DNA of 64,000 nt from Prosthecobacter sp. GTDB taxonomy: Bacteria > Verrucomicrobiota > Verrucomicrobiia > Verrucomicrobiales > Verrucomicrobiaceae. Position 1 is the first letter of the stretch; the number at the start of each line of letters is the position of its first letter. The notes under the pieces are model-generated. The model was not told the origin of the DNA. It saw only the letters and a program-made list of their open reading frames with translations, and did not search any database. The translations under genes and the position numbers were made by a program. The stretch covers positions 124,001 through 188,000 of the forward strand of contig NZ_JAXMIH010000008.1 of the NCBI RefSeq assembly GCF_034366625.1. Reading direction: 5' to 3'. Of this stretch, positions 52,335-62,750 are shown piece after piece.

Positions 52335-55028
52335 TCACTTCGTGTGAAATTCTTGGCTGCTGACCAGCGCGTGAATGAACTCGCGCACTGCGAGGCCTTT
52401 CTTGCCTGCTTGTTGAATCATATCGGCGACGAGCGGCTCATCGCGGAAGCCCAGGGGCCTGCCGAGCGCATATTCGACGAGCGCCTCGCTGAAGCCCTTG
52501 GCGAAGGCGTCGGACTTGCTGGCGATGATGTCGCGCATGCCGAAGTAGTCTTCAAACTTGGGGCCTTTGTGAAATTGAGCGGCGGCTTCGATGGTCCAGG
52601 TCTTCTTCGTTTTGGGGTCGGGCTTGCCGCTGGCGTTGATGGCCATGTAGCTGTCCTCGGTGCGCCACTGACCGGCGGCATCGAAGTTTTCCAGGCCGAA
52701 GCCGATGGGATCGATCTTGCGGTGGCAGCTCGCGCATTGCGCATCTTCCTGATGGGCGAGCAAGCGCTCGTGCGTGGTGAGCACCTTGCCCGCGAGTCGC
52801 GTGATCGCCGGCACATTGGCAGGCGCGGGCGGCGGTGGGTCGTGTAGGAGCTTGCGCAGCACCCAGGCACCGCGCTCGACGGGGCTGGTGTGCTCGCCGT
52901 TGCCGCCCATGAAGTGAATGGCCGCCATGCCGAGCAAACCACCGCGTGGCGAGTCTTTCGGCAGCGACACCTTTTCATAACCGTGCCCCTTCACTCCTGC
53001 GATGCCGTAGTAGCTGGCGAGCACGCGATTGATCACCACATAGTCGGACTTCAACAGGTCGCGCAGGCTCGCGTTGTGGCGCAGGACATGCTCGATGGTC
53101 TCGAAGACCTCGCCCTTGGCCGCGACCTTCGTGGCGGTGTCGAAACGCGGATACAGTGCGAGATTGGCCTCAAAAAAGTCGAAGCGGTCCATGCCGAGCC
53201 ATTGATGAACGAAGGCTTTGGTGAATCCCTCCGCACGCGGATCATTCAGCAGCCGCTCCGTCTGCGCTGCGAGCACCTCGGGCTTCTGCAATTCGCCACG
53301 CTTGGCGAGATCGCGCAGCGCTGCGTCTGGTGGCGCGCTCCAGAGGAAATACGCGAGCCGTGTGGCGAGTTCCTCGCTGGTCAGCGGACGGCGTTTTTCA
53401 TCCGCCGAGGGTTCAGCAAGGTAGATGAACATCGGCGACGCCAAGACAACCGACAGCGTTTCCTTCAGTGCCATGCCGGGCTTGTCGCCCGCTTTTCGAC
53501 GGACCTCGTAGAGATTGAGCAGCCGATCAATGTAGCTCGCAGGCGGCGCTGTGCCGCGGAAGGCCTCCAAGGCAAAACGCTCCAGCGCGGCACGCAGTTC
53601 AGGCGTCGCGGGAACGGGTGATTTGTCATCCAGCGGAATGCCGAGCGCGGCGATGCCCGGTGGTTTGGGCTTCGCGGCATCTGGTTTGCGCTCCATCTCC
53701 ATCCAGTCCACCCAAAGCGAGAACTCCGGCCCAATGCCGTTGCGCTTCAGCGCTTCGCCGCGTTTGCGCCCACCTTCTTCATTCGTGTCCCAGCTTCCTT
53801 TTTCGCGAATGAACAGCGTGCGGTTCTCACGCACGCCGTTGCCCCGCGTCATCGTCAGCGGAAACTCGATCACCTGCGGCGCGTCCAGTGTGCCAGTGAC
53901 TTCGCAGGTGTTCGTGACGCGTGACGCGCGCGCGTTGATGCCGAAGTCCAGAAAGCGCCGCTCGGGAGGCGCGTCCTTGACCGCCGCCACACGCACGCGC
54001 ACGACGTACTCGCCCACCGGCCAGTCAAACGGCACGAGAAACTCGATGTAGTTAAGATTGATCACCGACGGGTGCATGGTCTGCGTGCCGAGGTAAGCAC
54101 CCGTGTCGAGCGCGGGTTGCTTGAGATAAGACTGATGATAAGGCAGCCATGAGGCGTTCAGCTCGGCATTGGCCAGGTCGGCATCGTTTTCGCCTTTCTT
54201 GTCGAAGCCAAAGGTGCGCGGATTGGGCGCGCTCGGGATCTTCGCCCACTCACGCCGGAGATTGGAATCGCCCGCTTTGGTTTCCAGCTTGAGCTTGGCG
54301 ACGATGTCCTTGTTTTCAGGCCGCGCCACCGCCTCCTCCATCGCCTTCACCCACTTCTGCGCTCGTTCCCTCGCGTCGATTTGATACGCCACATACTTGG
54401 CCACCATCGGCGTCCATGCCTCCGCCTCGTAACGCTTCGTCTTCTCGACCGCAGCCGCCGCCTGCCTTTCAAACGCTTCATTCAATGCCTCGCGTCCCAG
54501 CGACTGGTATTGCTCAAACTGGTTGCCCGACATGAAAAGATTCGCCCCCACCGTGTCAAAACCGCCCGAGCTCGTGTCCGGCGGCAGCTCACTCACATCG
54601 ATCTCCACGCCGAGCAATTCGTGCAGCGTGTTCCGGTATTCACGCCGGTTCAGCCGCCGCATCGTGATCACACCATTTTGATCTCCCAGGCTGCGTCGCG
54701 CCGCGACCATCACATTCGCCAGATCATCGAGGAAATCGGCCTTCGCCGCACCTTCGGGCTGTTTCTCATCCTCCGGCGGCATCTCGCCCGAGTTCAGTGA
54801 GTTCAGCACCTTCTGCCACTTCTCCGCCGTTTCGACATTCGTGATCGTGAACGGCAGATCATCCACGCGGAACTTCCCCTTCTGCTTCTCCGGCCCGTGA
54901 CACGAAATGCAGTGCTCCTTGAATAAAGCACGATGCTTTTCCTGCATGGCGACGCGCGGCTCGCTTTCGACGGCATGGGCGGTCAGTTGTGCGAGGAGCA
55001 GAGCCGTGAAAATAGGGGTGAGACGCAT
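52335..55028 (-). CDS. secreted cytochrome-type protein, DUF1587/DUF1595/DUF1592/DUF1588/DUF1585
   Basis: 897 residues from ATG 55028 (signal MRLTPIFTALLLAQLTAHAV); 50 further open codons upstream are not signal-like. Cytochrome-like CISCHG at about residues 37-42, DUF1587 (MRRLNRREYRNTLHELLG), then DUF1592 (LSVVLASPMFIYLAEPS), DUF1588 (RGGLLGMAAIHFMGGNGEHT), and a C-terminal DUF1585 region starting near CASCHRKIDPIGFGLENFDA and ending VREFIHALVSSQEF. This domain series defines a periplasmic family of planctomycetes and verrucomicrobia, presumed electron-transfer partner of DUF1552 proteins. It is the upstream gene of the DUF1592/GxxExxY/DUF1552 block. Confidence 0.88.
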   Translation of the reverse strand: MRLTPIFTALLLAQLTAHAVESEPRVAMQEKHRALFKEHCISCHGPEKQKGKFRVDDLPFTITNVETAEKWQKVLNSLNSGEMPPEDEKQPEGAAKADFLDDLANVMVAARRSLGDQNGVITMRRLNRREYRNTLHELLGVEIDVSELPPDTSSGGFDTVGANLFMSGNQFEQYQSLGREALNEAFERQAAAAVEKTKRYEAEAWTPMVAKYVAYQIDARERAQKWVKAMEEAVARPENKDIVAKLKLETKAGDSNLRREWAKIPSAPNPRTFGFDKKGENDADLANAELNASWLPYHQSYLKQPALDTGAYLGTQTMHPSVINLNYIEFLVPFDWPVGEYVVRVRVAAVKDAPPERRFLDFGINARASRVTNTCEVTGTLDAPQVIEFPLTMTRGNGVRENRTLFIREKGSWDTNEEGGRKRGEALKRNGIGPEFSLWVDWMEMERKPDAAKPKPPGIAALGIPLDDKSPVPATPELRAALERFALEAFRGTAPPASYIDRLLNLYEVRRKAGDKPGMALKETLSVVLASPMFIYLAEPSADEKRRPLTSEELATRLAYFLWSAPPDAALRDLAKRGELQKPEVLAAQTERLLNDPRAEGFTKAFVHQWLGMDRFDFFEANLALYPRFDTATKVAAKGEVFETIEHVLRHNASLRDLLKSDYVVINRVLASYYGIAGVKGHGYEKVSLPKDSPRGGLLGMAAIHFMGGNGEHTSPVERGAWVLRKLLHDPPPPAPANVPAITRLAGKVLTTHERLLAHQEDAQCASCHRKIDPIGFGLENFDAAGQWRTEDSYMAINASGKPDPKTKKTWTIEAAAQFHKGPKFEDYFGMRDIIASKSDAFAKGFSEALVEYALGRPLGFRDEPLVADMIQQAGKKGLAVREFIHALVSSQEFHTK

Positions 55029-55053
55029 GAGTGAAGACAGCAAGAGATGAGGG

Positions 55054-55827
55054 CTAGAAACGGCCACCGTCCACCATGAACTGCTGCGCGGTGCAGGCAG
55101 CGCCATCATCGGCAGCAAGAAAGAGGACCATTTGAGCAAACTCATCCGGCATGATGCGGCGTTTGATGGCCTGATCACGCATGGTGCCTTCCTCGCCTTC
55201 GGGCGACCACCATTTCGTGAGCTGGCGCTCCGTGGGCACCCAGCCGGGGAGCACGGTATTCACCCGCACGCCATGGGGACCAAAAGTGCGAGCCATGGTG
55301 CGCGTGATGCCTTCCACCGCCGATTTGGCGATGGCGTAGCCGGGAAAGAAGTCCTCCTGCATCATGTAGCTGCTGGAGCCGATGTTGATGACCGATCCAT
55401 GCGCTGCGGTGATCATCTGCGGTGCCAGCGCCTGGATGGCGAAGAAGTAATGCCGTAAGTTGGTGTTGATGCGGTTGTCGAAATACTCCGGCGTCATGTC
55501 CTGCCAGTCGTGGCGGTCATCATTGGCCGCGTTGTTGACCAAAACGGTCACGCTGCCGAGATCACGAATCGCCGCAGCACAGGCCGCCTTCAGTGCTTCG
55601 ATGTCGAGCAGATCCACCTCATAGAACAACGGCGCATGAGCCGCGCCCGCGTCGATGCAGCGTCGAATCGTGGCCTTGGCATACTCCACGTTTTTATCCA
55701 CAAAGGCGACTCGGCTGCCCTGTCTGGCAAACTGTTCTACCAGAGCGCTTCCAATACCATCCGCGCCTCCAGTGATGAAGACGGTGCGATCAACGAGAGA
55801 AGGGTAGCAGGCGTATTGGGGAGTCAT
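55054..55827 (-). CDS. SDR-family oxidoreductase
   Basis: 257 residues. TGGADGIG at 19-26 binds NAD(P); NNA at 98-100, the Ser of GSSSYM near 151-153, Y164 and K168 (YAIAK) form the catalytic set; PGWVPTERQ follows. It resembles sugar-alcohol or L-sugar 1-dehydrogenases (rhamnose/fucose dehydrogenase-like). No signal peptide. It sits between two secreted proteins on the same strand and overlaps neither (gaps of 25 and 10 bases), so it probably belongs to the same operon. The substrate is not predictable. Confidence 0.85.
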   Translation of the reverse strand: MTPQYACYPSLVDRTVFITGGADGIGSALVEQFARQGSRVAFVDKNVEYAKATIRRCIDAGAAHAPLFYEVDLLDIEALKAACAAAIRDLGSVTVLVNNAANDDRHDWQDMTPEYFDNRINTNLRHYFFAIQALAPQMITAAHGSVINIGSSSYMMQEDFFPGYAIAKSAVEGITRTMARTFGPHGVRVNTVLPGWVPTERQLTKWWSPEGEEGTMRDQAIKRRIMPDEFAQMVLFLAADDGAACTAQQFMVDGGRF

Positions 55828-55837
55828 GGATAAGCGC

Positions 55838-58093
55838 TCAGTTCAGCAGCAGATGAAATACTCGCAGCGCCGTGCCGATGCCTTTCGGGTCGTGATCGGC
55901 GGCAATACGGACTTTGGCAGTGTGAGGGCCGGGTTTGAGTGTGTCATCGAGAATCAAGGCCCACGGCAGGTGCAGTCCCGCACTCCAGTGTGTGAAGGTT
56001 TCGAGCGAGCGAAATGCAGCGCCGTCGATGCTGAACTCGATGCGTCCCGCGTCCGGCCCAGCGGCGATAAAAAGTCCGCAGCCGGTGCCGGTGAAGCTGA
56101 ACTCAAACTCGGCTCCAGGCTCCGTGCCGGCGAGCGCAGGCACGTTCACAAATCCGGCTCGTGTGCCTTTGCCGTCCGCAGGCTTCCACGCAGGCTCCAG
56201 CGTGAAGCCCTTGATGATCTTCGCGTCGGCGACGTTGCCGAAACGACCTTTGGCGTAGCTTTGCGCATCGACCATCGCTGGCATGACATGAGGTTTCGCG
56301 GCATCAGTCAGCGGTTTGGCAAAGGCAGCATCAAGCGTGCGAGCGATACTGTTGGCATAGAGCTGATGACCGAAGGCGGAGGGATGCAGGCCTTTGAAAT
56401 CCTTGTCCCAGGTGAACTCGCCCGCGTCGATGCGATCCGTGACTTCGAGCGCGAGATTGAGCGACGCATTGCCATACGCCACGGCCACCTTCTCATGCTG
56501 CGCGATGGAGGCCGGCACCTTGCCCTTGTGATAGTCATCCATGTGCGGCGGCATGACAAAGTGCATCTGGATGATGTCCGTGAGAGGATTCGCCTCGCGG
56601 GCATGACGCACCACGCCCTCCATGCCACGCAGCATCTGCTCAGGATGATCGGGGATGTTCGAGCTGTCATTCACCGCCGCTTCGACAAAGAGCAGATCGA
56701 CGGGGCCTTTCGACAACACATCGCGCTCCAGTCGAAACGCATGCGGCACGGAGCCCATCGAACCGATGCCCGCCGCGATGAACTCGAACTTCGTGTGCGG
56801 AAACTTCGCCTGGAAATACTTCATCACATGATCCCGCCAGCCACCGCCTGCGGTGATCGATCCGCCGAGGAAGGCGATGCGTCCGGTCTTCTCCTTCTCG
56901 AACTTCCGATGCGCATTCGCCAATCCACCGCGCAGCTCGAAGTAGTCATGTCCCTTCGGCAGCTTGGATGAATCATAGCGCGTGCCGGAGAGCTGTTGAT
57001 CAAGCCACGGCGTGATTTTCTCCGCCCACTTCTGCCCATGCTCACGCAAACCGGGGCCGCTGAAGTGAACGCCGAGGCCTTTGCGCTCACGGAGTGGCCC
57101 CTTCAGCGCATCGCTGTCCGGTCCGAGCTGTGCGAGACCGTCTTTCCATAGGGAGGCCTGCGCGGCGCGGATGTCATCGCTGCCTTCATCGCCCGGCACA
57201 TGGTAGCTGGCCTGCGCAACGAACCACGGAGCCTCAAAGCCGGTATCGCGACGTGAATCGCGGATGATTTTCTCCAGATACTCGCGGTAGAGCTTCCCGG
57301 CGAGCGTGCGTGTCGTGTCCTTCTGATTCGCATCGCTCTCGCCCTGATGCCAAAGCACCGCACGGAAGCCATTATGGCCCAGCGGCCTCATGCGGGCGAT
57401 GAAGGCATCATACGCTACTCCATTGCTCGCCCACTGGCCATCTGGCAGTTTGGTGACGCGACTTTCAATCGTCGGCGGGTTCGGAAACGTCGTGCCTTTC
57501 GGCAACCACTCACGCACACTCGTCGCCCCGATCCCGCAGGCGACGAAGCCCACCGGCACGTCGAAGCGCTGCACCAGCGCATCGCCCAGCGCCGGCATGA
57601 AGCTGCCCATGCGACCACTCGCGCCCGGCTGCGGATCATCGGCGATCTGCCACTTCGTGCCATCAAAGGCCGCCACGTGTCGCGACTGCGTCGTTTGCTT
57701 CTCCTCGCCATGATTCGCCGAGTTTGACTGCCCCGCGACGACAAACACCTCGCCGATGCCCACATGCTCCACCACCGCCGTCGCGACCGCCTTGCCATCC
57801 AGCATCGCCCTCACCTCAAGCCGATGCCAACCACCCACCGGAGCCGTCACGCGTGCCGAAAAGTTCTCTTTTTCGATCTGCGTACTCAAAGCCTGCCACT
57901 TGCCCTTTGCGCCGATCTTGGCCTCAAACTTGGTCTTGCCTGCATCGAGCCCGCTTTGCGTTCCACGAATAAAAATCGTCCCCTCCGTGTTCGAATGCCG
58001 CTGGATCACCTGATGATCGAGTGGCGAGGTGAGGGTGATCTCCGCAGCAGCGGCGAGAACTGGCAGGACGAGGAGAAGACTGAGAAGTCGCAT
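55838..58093 (-). CDS. secreted double-SGNH esterase (sialate O-acetylesterase-like)
   Basis: 751 residues with signal MRLLSLLLVLPVLAAAA. A beta-sandwich at about 18-110 is followed by a first SGNH domain whose block I is GQSNSANHGEEK and whose later LWHQGESDA is the sialate-O-acetylesterase motif (about 120-360). A second SGNH domain begins near 395 with GGSITAGGGWRDHVM, contains VEAAVNDSS and ends with GLHPSAFGHQLYA, so both catalytic Ser and the DxxH-type pair are present. A beta-rich C-terminal domain completes it. It deacetylates sugars, probably on complex glycans, in the periplasm. Two active esterase domains in tandem are unusual. Confidence 0.85.
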   Translation of the reverse strand: MRLLSLLLVLPVLAAAAEITLTSPLDHQVIQRHSNTEGTIFIRGTQSGLDAGKTKFEAKIGAKGKWQALSTQIEKENFSARVTAPVGGWHRLEVRAMLDGKAVATAVVEHVGIGEVFVVAGQSNSANHGEEKQTTQSRHVAAFDGTKWQIADDPQPGASGRMGSFMPALGDALVQRFDVPVGFVACGIGATSVREWLPKGTTFPNPPTIESRVTKLPDGQWASNGVAYDAFIARMRPLGHNGFRAVLWHQGESDANQKDTTRTLAGKLYREYLEKIIRDSRRDTGFEAPWFVAQASYHVPGDEGSDDIRAAQASLWKDGLAQLGPDSDALKGPLRERKGLGVHFSGPGLREHGQKWAEKITPWLDQQLSGTRYDSSKLPKGHDYFELRGGLANAHRKFEKEKTGRIAFLGGSITAGGGWRDHVMKYFQAKFPHTKFEFIAAGIGSMGSVPHAFRLERDVLSKGPVDLLFVEAAVNDSSNIPDHPEQMLRGMEGVVRHAREANPLTDIIQMHFVMPPHMDDYHKGKVPASIAQHEKVAVAYGNASLNLALEVTDRIDAGEFTWDKDFKGLHPSAFGHQLYANSIARTLDAAFAKPLTDAAKPHVMPAMVDAQSYAKGRFGNVADAKIIKGFTLEPAWKPADGKGTRAGFVNVPALAGTEPGAEFEFSFTGTGCGLFIAAGPDAGRIEFSIDGAAFRSLETFTHWSAGLHLPWALILDDTLKPGPHTAKVRIAADHDPKGIGTALRVFHLLLN

Positions 58094-58109
58094 GGGAAAG
58101 GGGCAAGAA

Positions 58110-58195
58110 GGTCAAGTGGCGGTCAAGAGGTCAAGGCGGCCCATCTTGACGACTTCTTGACCAAGCGAAGCGCTTGACGGCACCGCCACGACCTT
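58110..58195. repeat. cluster of inverted GTCAAG repeats between genes
   Basis: The gap between the SGNH gene and the copper-fusion gene holds GGTCAAGAGGTCAAG (58121-58135) and its imperfect inverse CTTGACGACTTCTTGACC (58145-58162), further GTCAAG and CTTGAC units, and the inner hairpin AAGCG-aag-CGCTT near 58163-58175. It can fold into a long hairpin. No ORF or promoter is evident in it. Confidence 0.55.
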
Positions 58196-58226
58196 TGAGG
58201 CATAACCACAGTTTGGAAAGACGATG

Positions 58227-61200
58227 CTACTTCACATGCAGCACCCCGCGCATGATGATGCCGTGGCCGGGGAAGCTGCAGACGAAGGGATAATCGCCTG
58301 CGGCGGGGAGGGTGAACTCCAGCACCTCCTCTTTGCCCATGTCCAGCAGCTTGGTGTGGTGCAAAACGTCATCGCCGGGTGGGATGAAGCCTTTTTCGAA
58401 GCCGGCGGCGCCCATGACGATGGCGGCGTTCATGACGGCGTCGGCTTTGCCGGGCTTGGTGACGAGGAGATTGTGCGGCATCACATCGGTGTTGGCGAAG
58501 GTGAGCTTGATCTTCTTCCCGGTCTTCACGTTGAGCTCCTTCACGTCATACATGAGGCGCTCGCGGATGGTGGCGATGCGGATGGTGGTCAGATCGGCGG
58601 TGTCGCTGAGGATGCCGGACTTCTGGGCTTTCTCCTCGGCTTCTCCGGCGATGACGCCGCCTTTGGTGCTGGCTTCGACGTTGAACCAAAGTTGCTGCAC
58701 GACGTTGGCGGCGTTGCGGGCGTGGAGTTCGGGTGAGGTTTGCAGTTTGGTGAGCAGCGCGGTGTCGCGGACGTTGTGCTGCTGGTGGAGCCAGAGGGCT
58801 TCGAGAAGGTGATGCGCATCTTCCTTCTTCGTGGAGTCGAATTGCTTCATCCATTCCTTCGTGGCGGCAATGACCTCGGCGGTGGGGCGCTCGCTGAGTT
58901 CGACGCGGGTGCGATGGCGCACGCCATCGGCGGGATGCTTCAAGTTTCCGAGCAAGGCGGGAACGGGCTGGCCATCGATGGCGACGGGCTTCTGCAAGTC
59001 GCGGCCTTTGGCGGTCATGCGGTAGATGCGGCCGTGTTTGTGGTCGCGATTTGGATCGCGGACGTTGTGCTGCATGTGGCCGATGATGACGTTGTGCCAG
59101 TCGGCGATATAAAGGGCACCATCTTCGCCGAAGATGGCATCGCTGGGGCGGAAGTTTTTGTCGCCGCTCATGAGCAGGCCGCGGGATTTGTCCTCGGTGA
59201 CGCTGCCGTCGGCCTGCGTGACTTTGACGGTGAGTTCGGCACCGGCGGGCTCGCCCCAGACGGTGGCTTTGTCGCCATCGCGAGCGAGATCGTAGTGCTT
59301 GATGCCGAGGAAGCCGATGACGTTGCAGATGAGGAAGTCGCCCTGCATGTCTTCGGGGAAGTGGGTGCTGCTGACGACTTCGCTCGCGGTGACGGGGCGC
59401 ACTTCCTTCTTCAAAAGCTCATACATTTTGAAGCCGTTGCCCTCGGGGCGCACTTGGTAAGCGCGGCCGCCAGTGCCGTCGGTGGCGTAATGATAGCCCC
59501 AGGTGTCGAAGGCGATGCCGTGCGGGTTTGGCGAGTTGTCGGCGTGCTTCGCGATGGTGAAGCGGCGCGGATCGAAGCGATACATGGCGCTGGTGCCGGT
59601 CTGAAGCGACGGACCCCACGGATGCTCGTGATTGTGCACCATAAAGACGCCGCTCTGCCAGTAGATGCCGCCATCGGGGCCCATGACGAGGTTGTTCGCG
59701 CCGTGATGCGTGTCGGCGAAATCGACGCCTTGCAGCATGATGGTGCGCACGTCGGCCACATCGTCGCCATCGGTGTCTTTGAGGAAGATGATGTCGGGGG
59801 CGCAGGTGACGATGACGCCGCCATTCCAGAACTCAAAGCCGAGCGGATTCTGCACGCGGGCAAACTCGGTGATGCGATCCGCTTTGCCGTCTTTGTTGTC
59901 GTCGTGGCAGATGACGAGGGCGTCCTTCATCTCTTTGAGAGGCTCCCACATCGGGTAGGTGTGCCACACGGCGGCCCAGAGGCGGCCTTTGGTATCGACC
60001 TGCATTTGCACGGGATTCACGAGCTGCGGGAACTGTGCTTCATCGGCAAACAGGCTCACTTCAAAGCGCGGATCAAAGGCCATGTGCTTGATCGCGTCCT
60101 GACCGCTGATGTATTCCGTGCGGCCTTCCTTCATGGCGCTCGATGACTTCGATTTGCCACCGACATTGGAAATCACCGGCACGGGTGGCGGCACGTTGCT
60201 GTCATCGACTTCGAGGTCGCCGCCTTTGGATCGCGCCCACACTTTGGCATCGCGATTGCCGGTCATGACATCAAGCATCGTCAGCTCATGCTGGAGCACC
60301 ACGGCGTTGGTTTGGCCATCCGTGAAGGCGAGCGTCGAGCGGCCACCCCACACGTCATTGCCATCGCGGGCACGGTAGCGGGCGTTCCAATGCACGTCCT
60401 TCTCCATCACGGCCTCTCGCAGTTCTTCGAGCGACGCGGACGCGGTCACTTCCTTGCCAAGCAAAGCCTTCGCGATGACTTCGGCGAGCTGGCGATTGCC
60501 CTCGGCGCTGAGATGCACGCCATTGATCGTCAGCGGCTCCTTGGCGGCTTTGAAAAGATCGAGCGAGGGGTGGAAGAGATCGACAAAGCCCACGCCCGCT
60601 TCCTTCGCGGCGGCCTCGGTGGCCTTCGTGTAGGCTTCGAGCTGCGGATTGTGCTCCGCACCGCTCGGGACGTTCGGGTTTTTCGTGTCCTCATGCGCAA
60701 TGGGGCTGAAGAGCACGATGCGCGGGAAGGTTTTGCCGTTGGGCTTTGTGCCGCGCACATACTTCACGAAATCCACGAGCTGCTTTTTGAAGTCGTCCGG
60801 CTTGTTCTCGAAGGACTCGTTGTAGCCGAAGAAGGCGAACACGACATCCGGCTTCACATGACGCAGGTAATCCGTCATGTGCATGTGCCCGCCGCTGCGG
60901 GGGAAGGAGTTCGGGCGGTCTCCGCTGGCGCTCATGTTGCGGAAGCGCACGTTCTGCTCTGGCAGGGCGCTTTGCAGTACCGTCTCCATCCAGCCATCGT
61001 GCTGCATGCGGTCAGGAAGGCCATTGCCGAGGATCGCGACAGTGTCGCCTTTGCTGAAAGCGAAGGGCAGCGTGTCTTTGTAGTCGGCGGGCACCTCGAC
61101 GAGCGCTGGCTCTGGAACCGCCGGTTTGCCTCCACCGCCGCTACTGCCCTTCACCGCCGGTTTACCCGGTTTTCCATCAAAGGTGAGGTAGGCCAGTTTG

Positions 61201-62702
61201 CCGCCGCCTTTGACATCAATCGTCAGCGCTTCCGGTCCTGCGATGTTTTTGACCTCAAACACCGCTTTGCGGCCGTCATCGAGCAATTGCAGCGTGAAGT
61301 CGCCCAAACGATCCGAGAAGCTCGCGCGGCTCCAAAGCGAAATCGTGTCCACTTCCTGCGCCGTGCCCAAATCCACCTCCCACCACGGATTCGGCTGATT
61401 TTCCTTCGTATGCGTCATGCCCTTGCCCCAAGCCGGGCTCTTGTCGCCATCCAGCGCCCGGCTCGCATCGCCACCATTCGTCGTCGTCGATTGCGTGGCC
61501 TTGCCGCCTTTCGCGATGTTCTTGCCGCCGCTCATCACCTCGATTTCCGCGATTTGCAGGCAGCGTTTGTCACCGGGAATCTCAATGCGCACATAACGCG
61601 CCGGTTTGCCTGTGGCGACCGAAGGTTTGGCCGAAGCATCTGCTTTAGCAGCCTGCTTCTCGGCTTTCTTTTCTTCCTTCTTCGTCGGCTTCGCGTCTGG
61701 ATTCTTCGTGTTGTTGTTCGCCGGGATCGGACTCGCAAAGCCTGCATACATCTCCGACTTGATACCGCGAGCATACGCACCACCGCCAAAGGTGTTGGGT
61801 TTCGCCGCACCGACGAAGGCGATGTTCATGTCTGCCTTGATCTTATTTTCCAACCCAAGCGACCAGAAGATGCCGTTCACGAGCAGGCGACGATAACCTT
61901 CGTTCGTGATGTCTTCCGAAGTGCCATACAGCGACGTGAACACGCGGCCTTCCTTGCCGGAGGCGGATTTGTAGCTGCGCGTCCACTCGCTGGGCATCGG
62001 TGGCTTCGTGGTGTCAGCAGGTGAATCGGGCGTCATGCCGTTCAGCGGCTGCGCCATCGTCAAAATCTCGCCGGAGGTCGGTTTGCCGACGTAACCGCCC
62101 GCCTGTACCCAAACGTCCTTCACGCCGCGCAGAATGGGATGCGAGGCCTTGTCCGGCACGATAGCGATGCGCGTGCTCTGCTTGTGATTCGTGCCGTAGT
62201 GCCCCACCCACGTCTGCCCAAGCACCTGATGGCCGAAGCCGGACTCGTAACCCGCGACCTTGGCGTTGTAGTCATACTTGGCGTAAGGCTCAGGCGTGCC
62301 TTTGAAGGCATGTGTGGCCGTGCGCAGGCCAATGACGGGACCACCGCGATTCAGGTAAGCATCCAGATGCTTCATCTGCTCCGGCGGCAATCCTTGGAAA
62401 CGCAGAAACACCACGGCGAGATCGGCGGAGTCGAGAGCCTCCATGCCGGGAATGTTCTGCGGCTCACCAGCGGCGATGTTGCCATCCGGGTCGATGTCAA
62501 AGAGCACCGTGCATTTGAAGCCATGATGCTTCGCCAAAATGCGCGCGATAGCTGGCAGCGTTTCTTCAGAGCGATATTCATGATCTCCCGCCAAAAAGAC
62601 GATGTGCTTGCCCTTGCCCGGCCCTTCCGTGCCTTCAAAGATGAGCGGTGCGGCGCTGGTGAGCGAAACGAGGGTGAACAGGACGAGGAGGATGTGTTTC
62701 AT
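58227..62702 (-). CDS. giant fusion: ThuA, discoidin, SGNH hydrolase, propeller dehydrogenase, blue-copper domain
   Basis: 1491 residues with signal [17 protein letters not shown]. ThuA at about 24-290 ([27 protein letters not shown]), a Lys/Ala linker, an F5/8-type C (discoidin) domain at about 366-517 ([30 protein letters not shown]), SGNH at about 545-740 ([36 protein letters not shown]), propeller dehydrogenase at about 870-1225 ([35 protein letters not shown]). The C terminus is cupredoxin: MPHNLL with H1410, then C1475, H1480 and M1484 in [11 protein letters not shown], the type-1 copper ligands of azurin/auracyanin-like proteins. Paralogous to the cytochrome-ended giant at 45162, with the terminal electron acceptor exchanged. 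Confidence 0.87.
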   Translation of the reverse strand: MKHILLVLFTLVSLTSAAPLIFEGTEGPGKGKHIVFLAGDHEYRSEETLPAIARILAKHHGFKCTVLFDIDPDGNIAAGEPQNIPGMEALDSADLAVVFLRFQGLPPEQMKHLDAYLNRGGPVIGLRTATHAFKGTPEPYAKYDYNAKVAGYESGFGHQVLGQTWVGHYGTNHKQSTRIAIVPDKASHPILRGVKDVWVQAGGYVGKPTSGEILTMAQPLNGMTPDSPADTTKPPMPSEWTRSYKSASGKEGRVFTSLYGTSEDITNEGYRRLLVNGIFWSLGLENKIKADMNIAFVGAAKPNTFGGGAYARGIKSEMYAGFASPIPANNNTKNPDAKPTKKEEKKAEKQAAKADASAKPSVATGKPARYVRIEIPGDKRCLQIAEIEVMSGGKNIAKGGKATQSTTTNGGDASRALDGDKSPAWGKGMTHTKENQPNPWWEVDLGTAQEVDTISLWSRASFSDRLGDFTLQLLDDGRKAVFEVKNIAGPEALTIDVKGGGKLAYLTFDGKPGKPAVKGSSGGGGKPAVPEPALVEVPADYKDTLPFAFSKGDTVAILGNGLPDRMQHDGWMETVLQSALPEQNVRFRNMSASGDRPNSFPRSGGHMHMTDYLRHVKPDVVFAFFGYNESFENKPDDFKKQLVDFVKYVRGTKPNGKTFPRIVLFSPIAHEDTKNPNVPSGAEHNPQLEAYTKATEAAAKEAGVGFVDLFHPSLDLFKAAKEPLTINGVHLSAEGNRQLAEVIAKALLGKEVTASASLEELREAVMEKDVHWNARYRARDGNDVWGGRSTLAFTDGQTNAVVLQHELTMLDVMTGNRDAKVWARSKGGDLEVDDSNVPPPVPVISNVGGKSKSSSAMKEGRTEYISGQDAIKHMAFDPRFEVSLFADEAQFPQLVNPVQMQVDTKGRLWAAVWHTYPMWEPLKEMKDALVICHDDNKDGKADRITEFARVQNPLGFEFWNGGVIVTCAPDIIFLKDTDGDDVADVRTIMLQGVDFADTHHGANNLVMGPDGGIYWQSGVFMVHNHEHPWGPSLQTGTSAMYRFDPRRFTIAKHADNSPNPHGIAFDTWGYHYATDGTGGRAYQVRPEGNGFKMYELLKKEVRPVTASEVVSSTHFPEDMQGDFLICNVIGFLGIKHYDLARDGDKATVWGEPAGAELTVKVTQADGSVTEDKSRGLLMSGDKNFRPSDAIFGEDGALYIADWHNVIIGHMQHNVRDPNRDHKHGRIYRMTAKGRDLQKPVAIDGQPVPALLGNLKHPADGVRHRTRVELSERPTAEVIAATKEWMKQFDSTKKEDAHHLLEALWLHQQHNVRDTALLTKLQTSPELHARNAANVVQQLWFNVEASTKGGVIAGEAEEKAQKSGILSDTADLTTIRIATIRERLMYDVKELNVKTGKKIKLTFANTDVMPHNLLVTKPGKADAVMNAAIVMGAAGFEKGFIPPGDDVLHHTKLLDMGKEEVLEFTLPAAGDYPFVCSFPGHGIIMRGVLHVK

Positions 62703-62750
62703 GAGGTTGGGAGGCTTCTAAGTCGGAGAATGGACGCGTGATATTGCGGA

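Noticed and set aside
60288..62024. 578-codon plus-strand frame opposite the copper fusion
   Set aside because: Antisense to ThuA/discoidin/SGNH coding sequence with conserved motifs; composition typical of a shadow.
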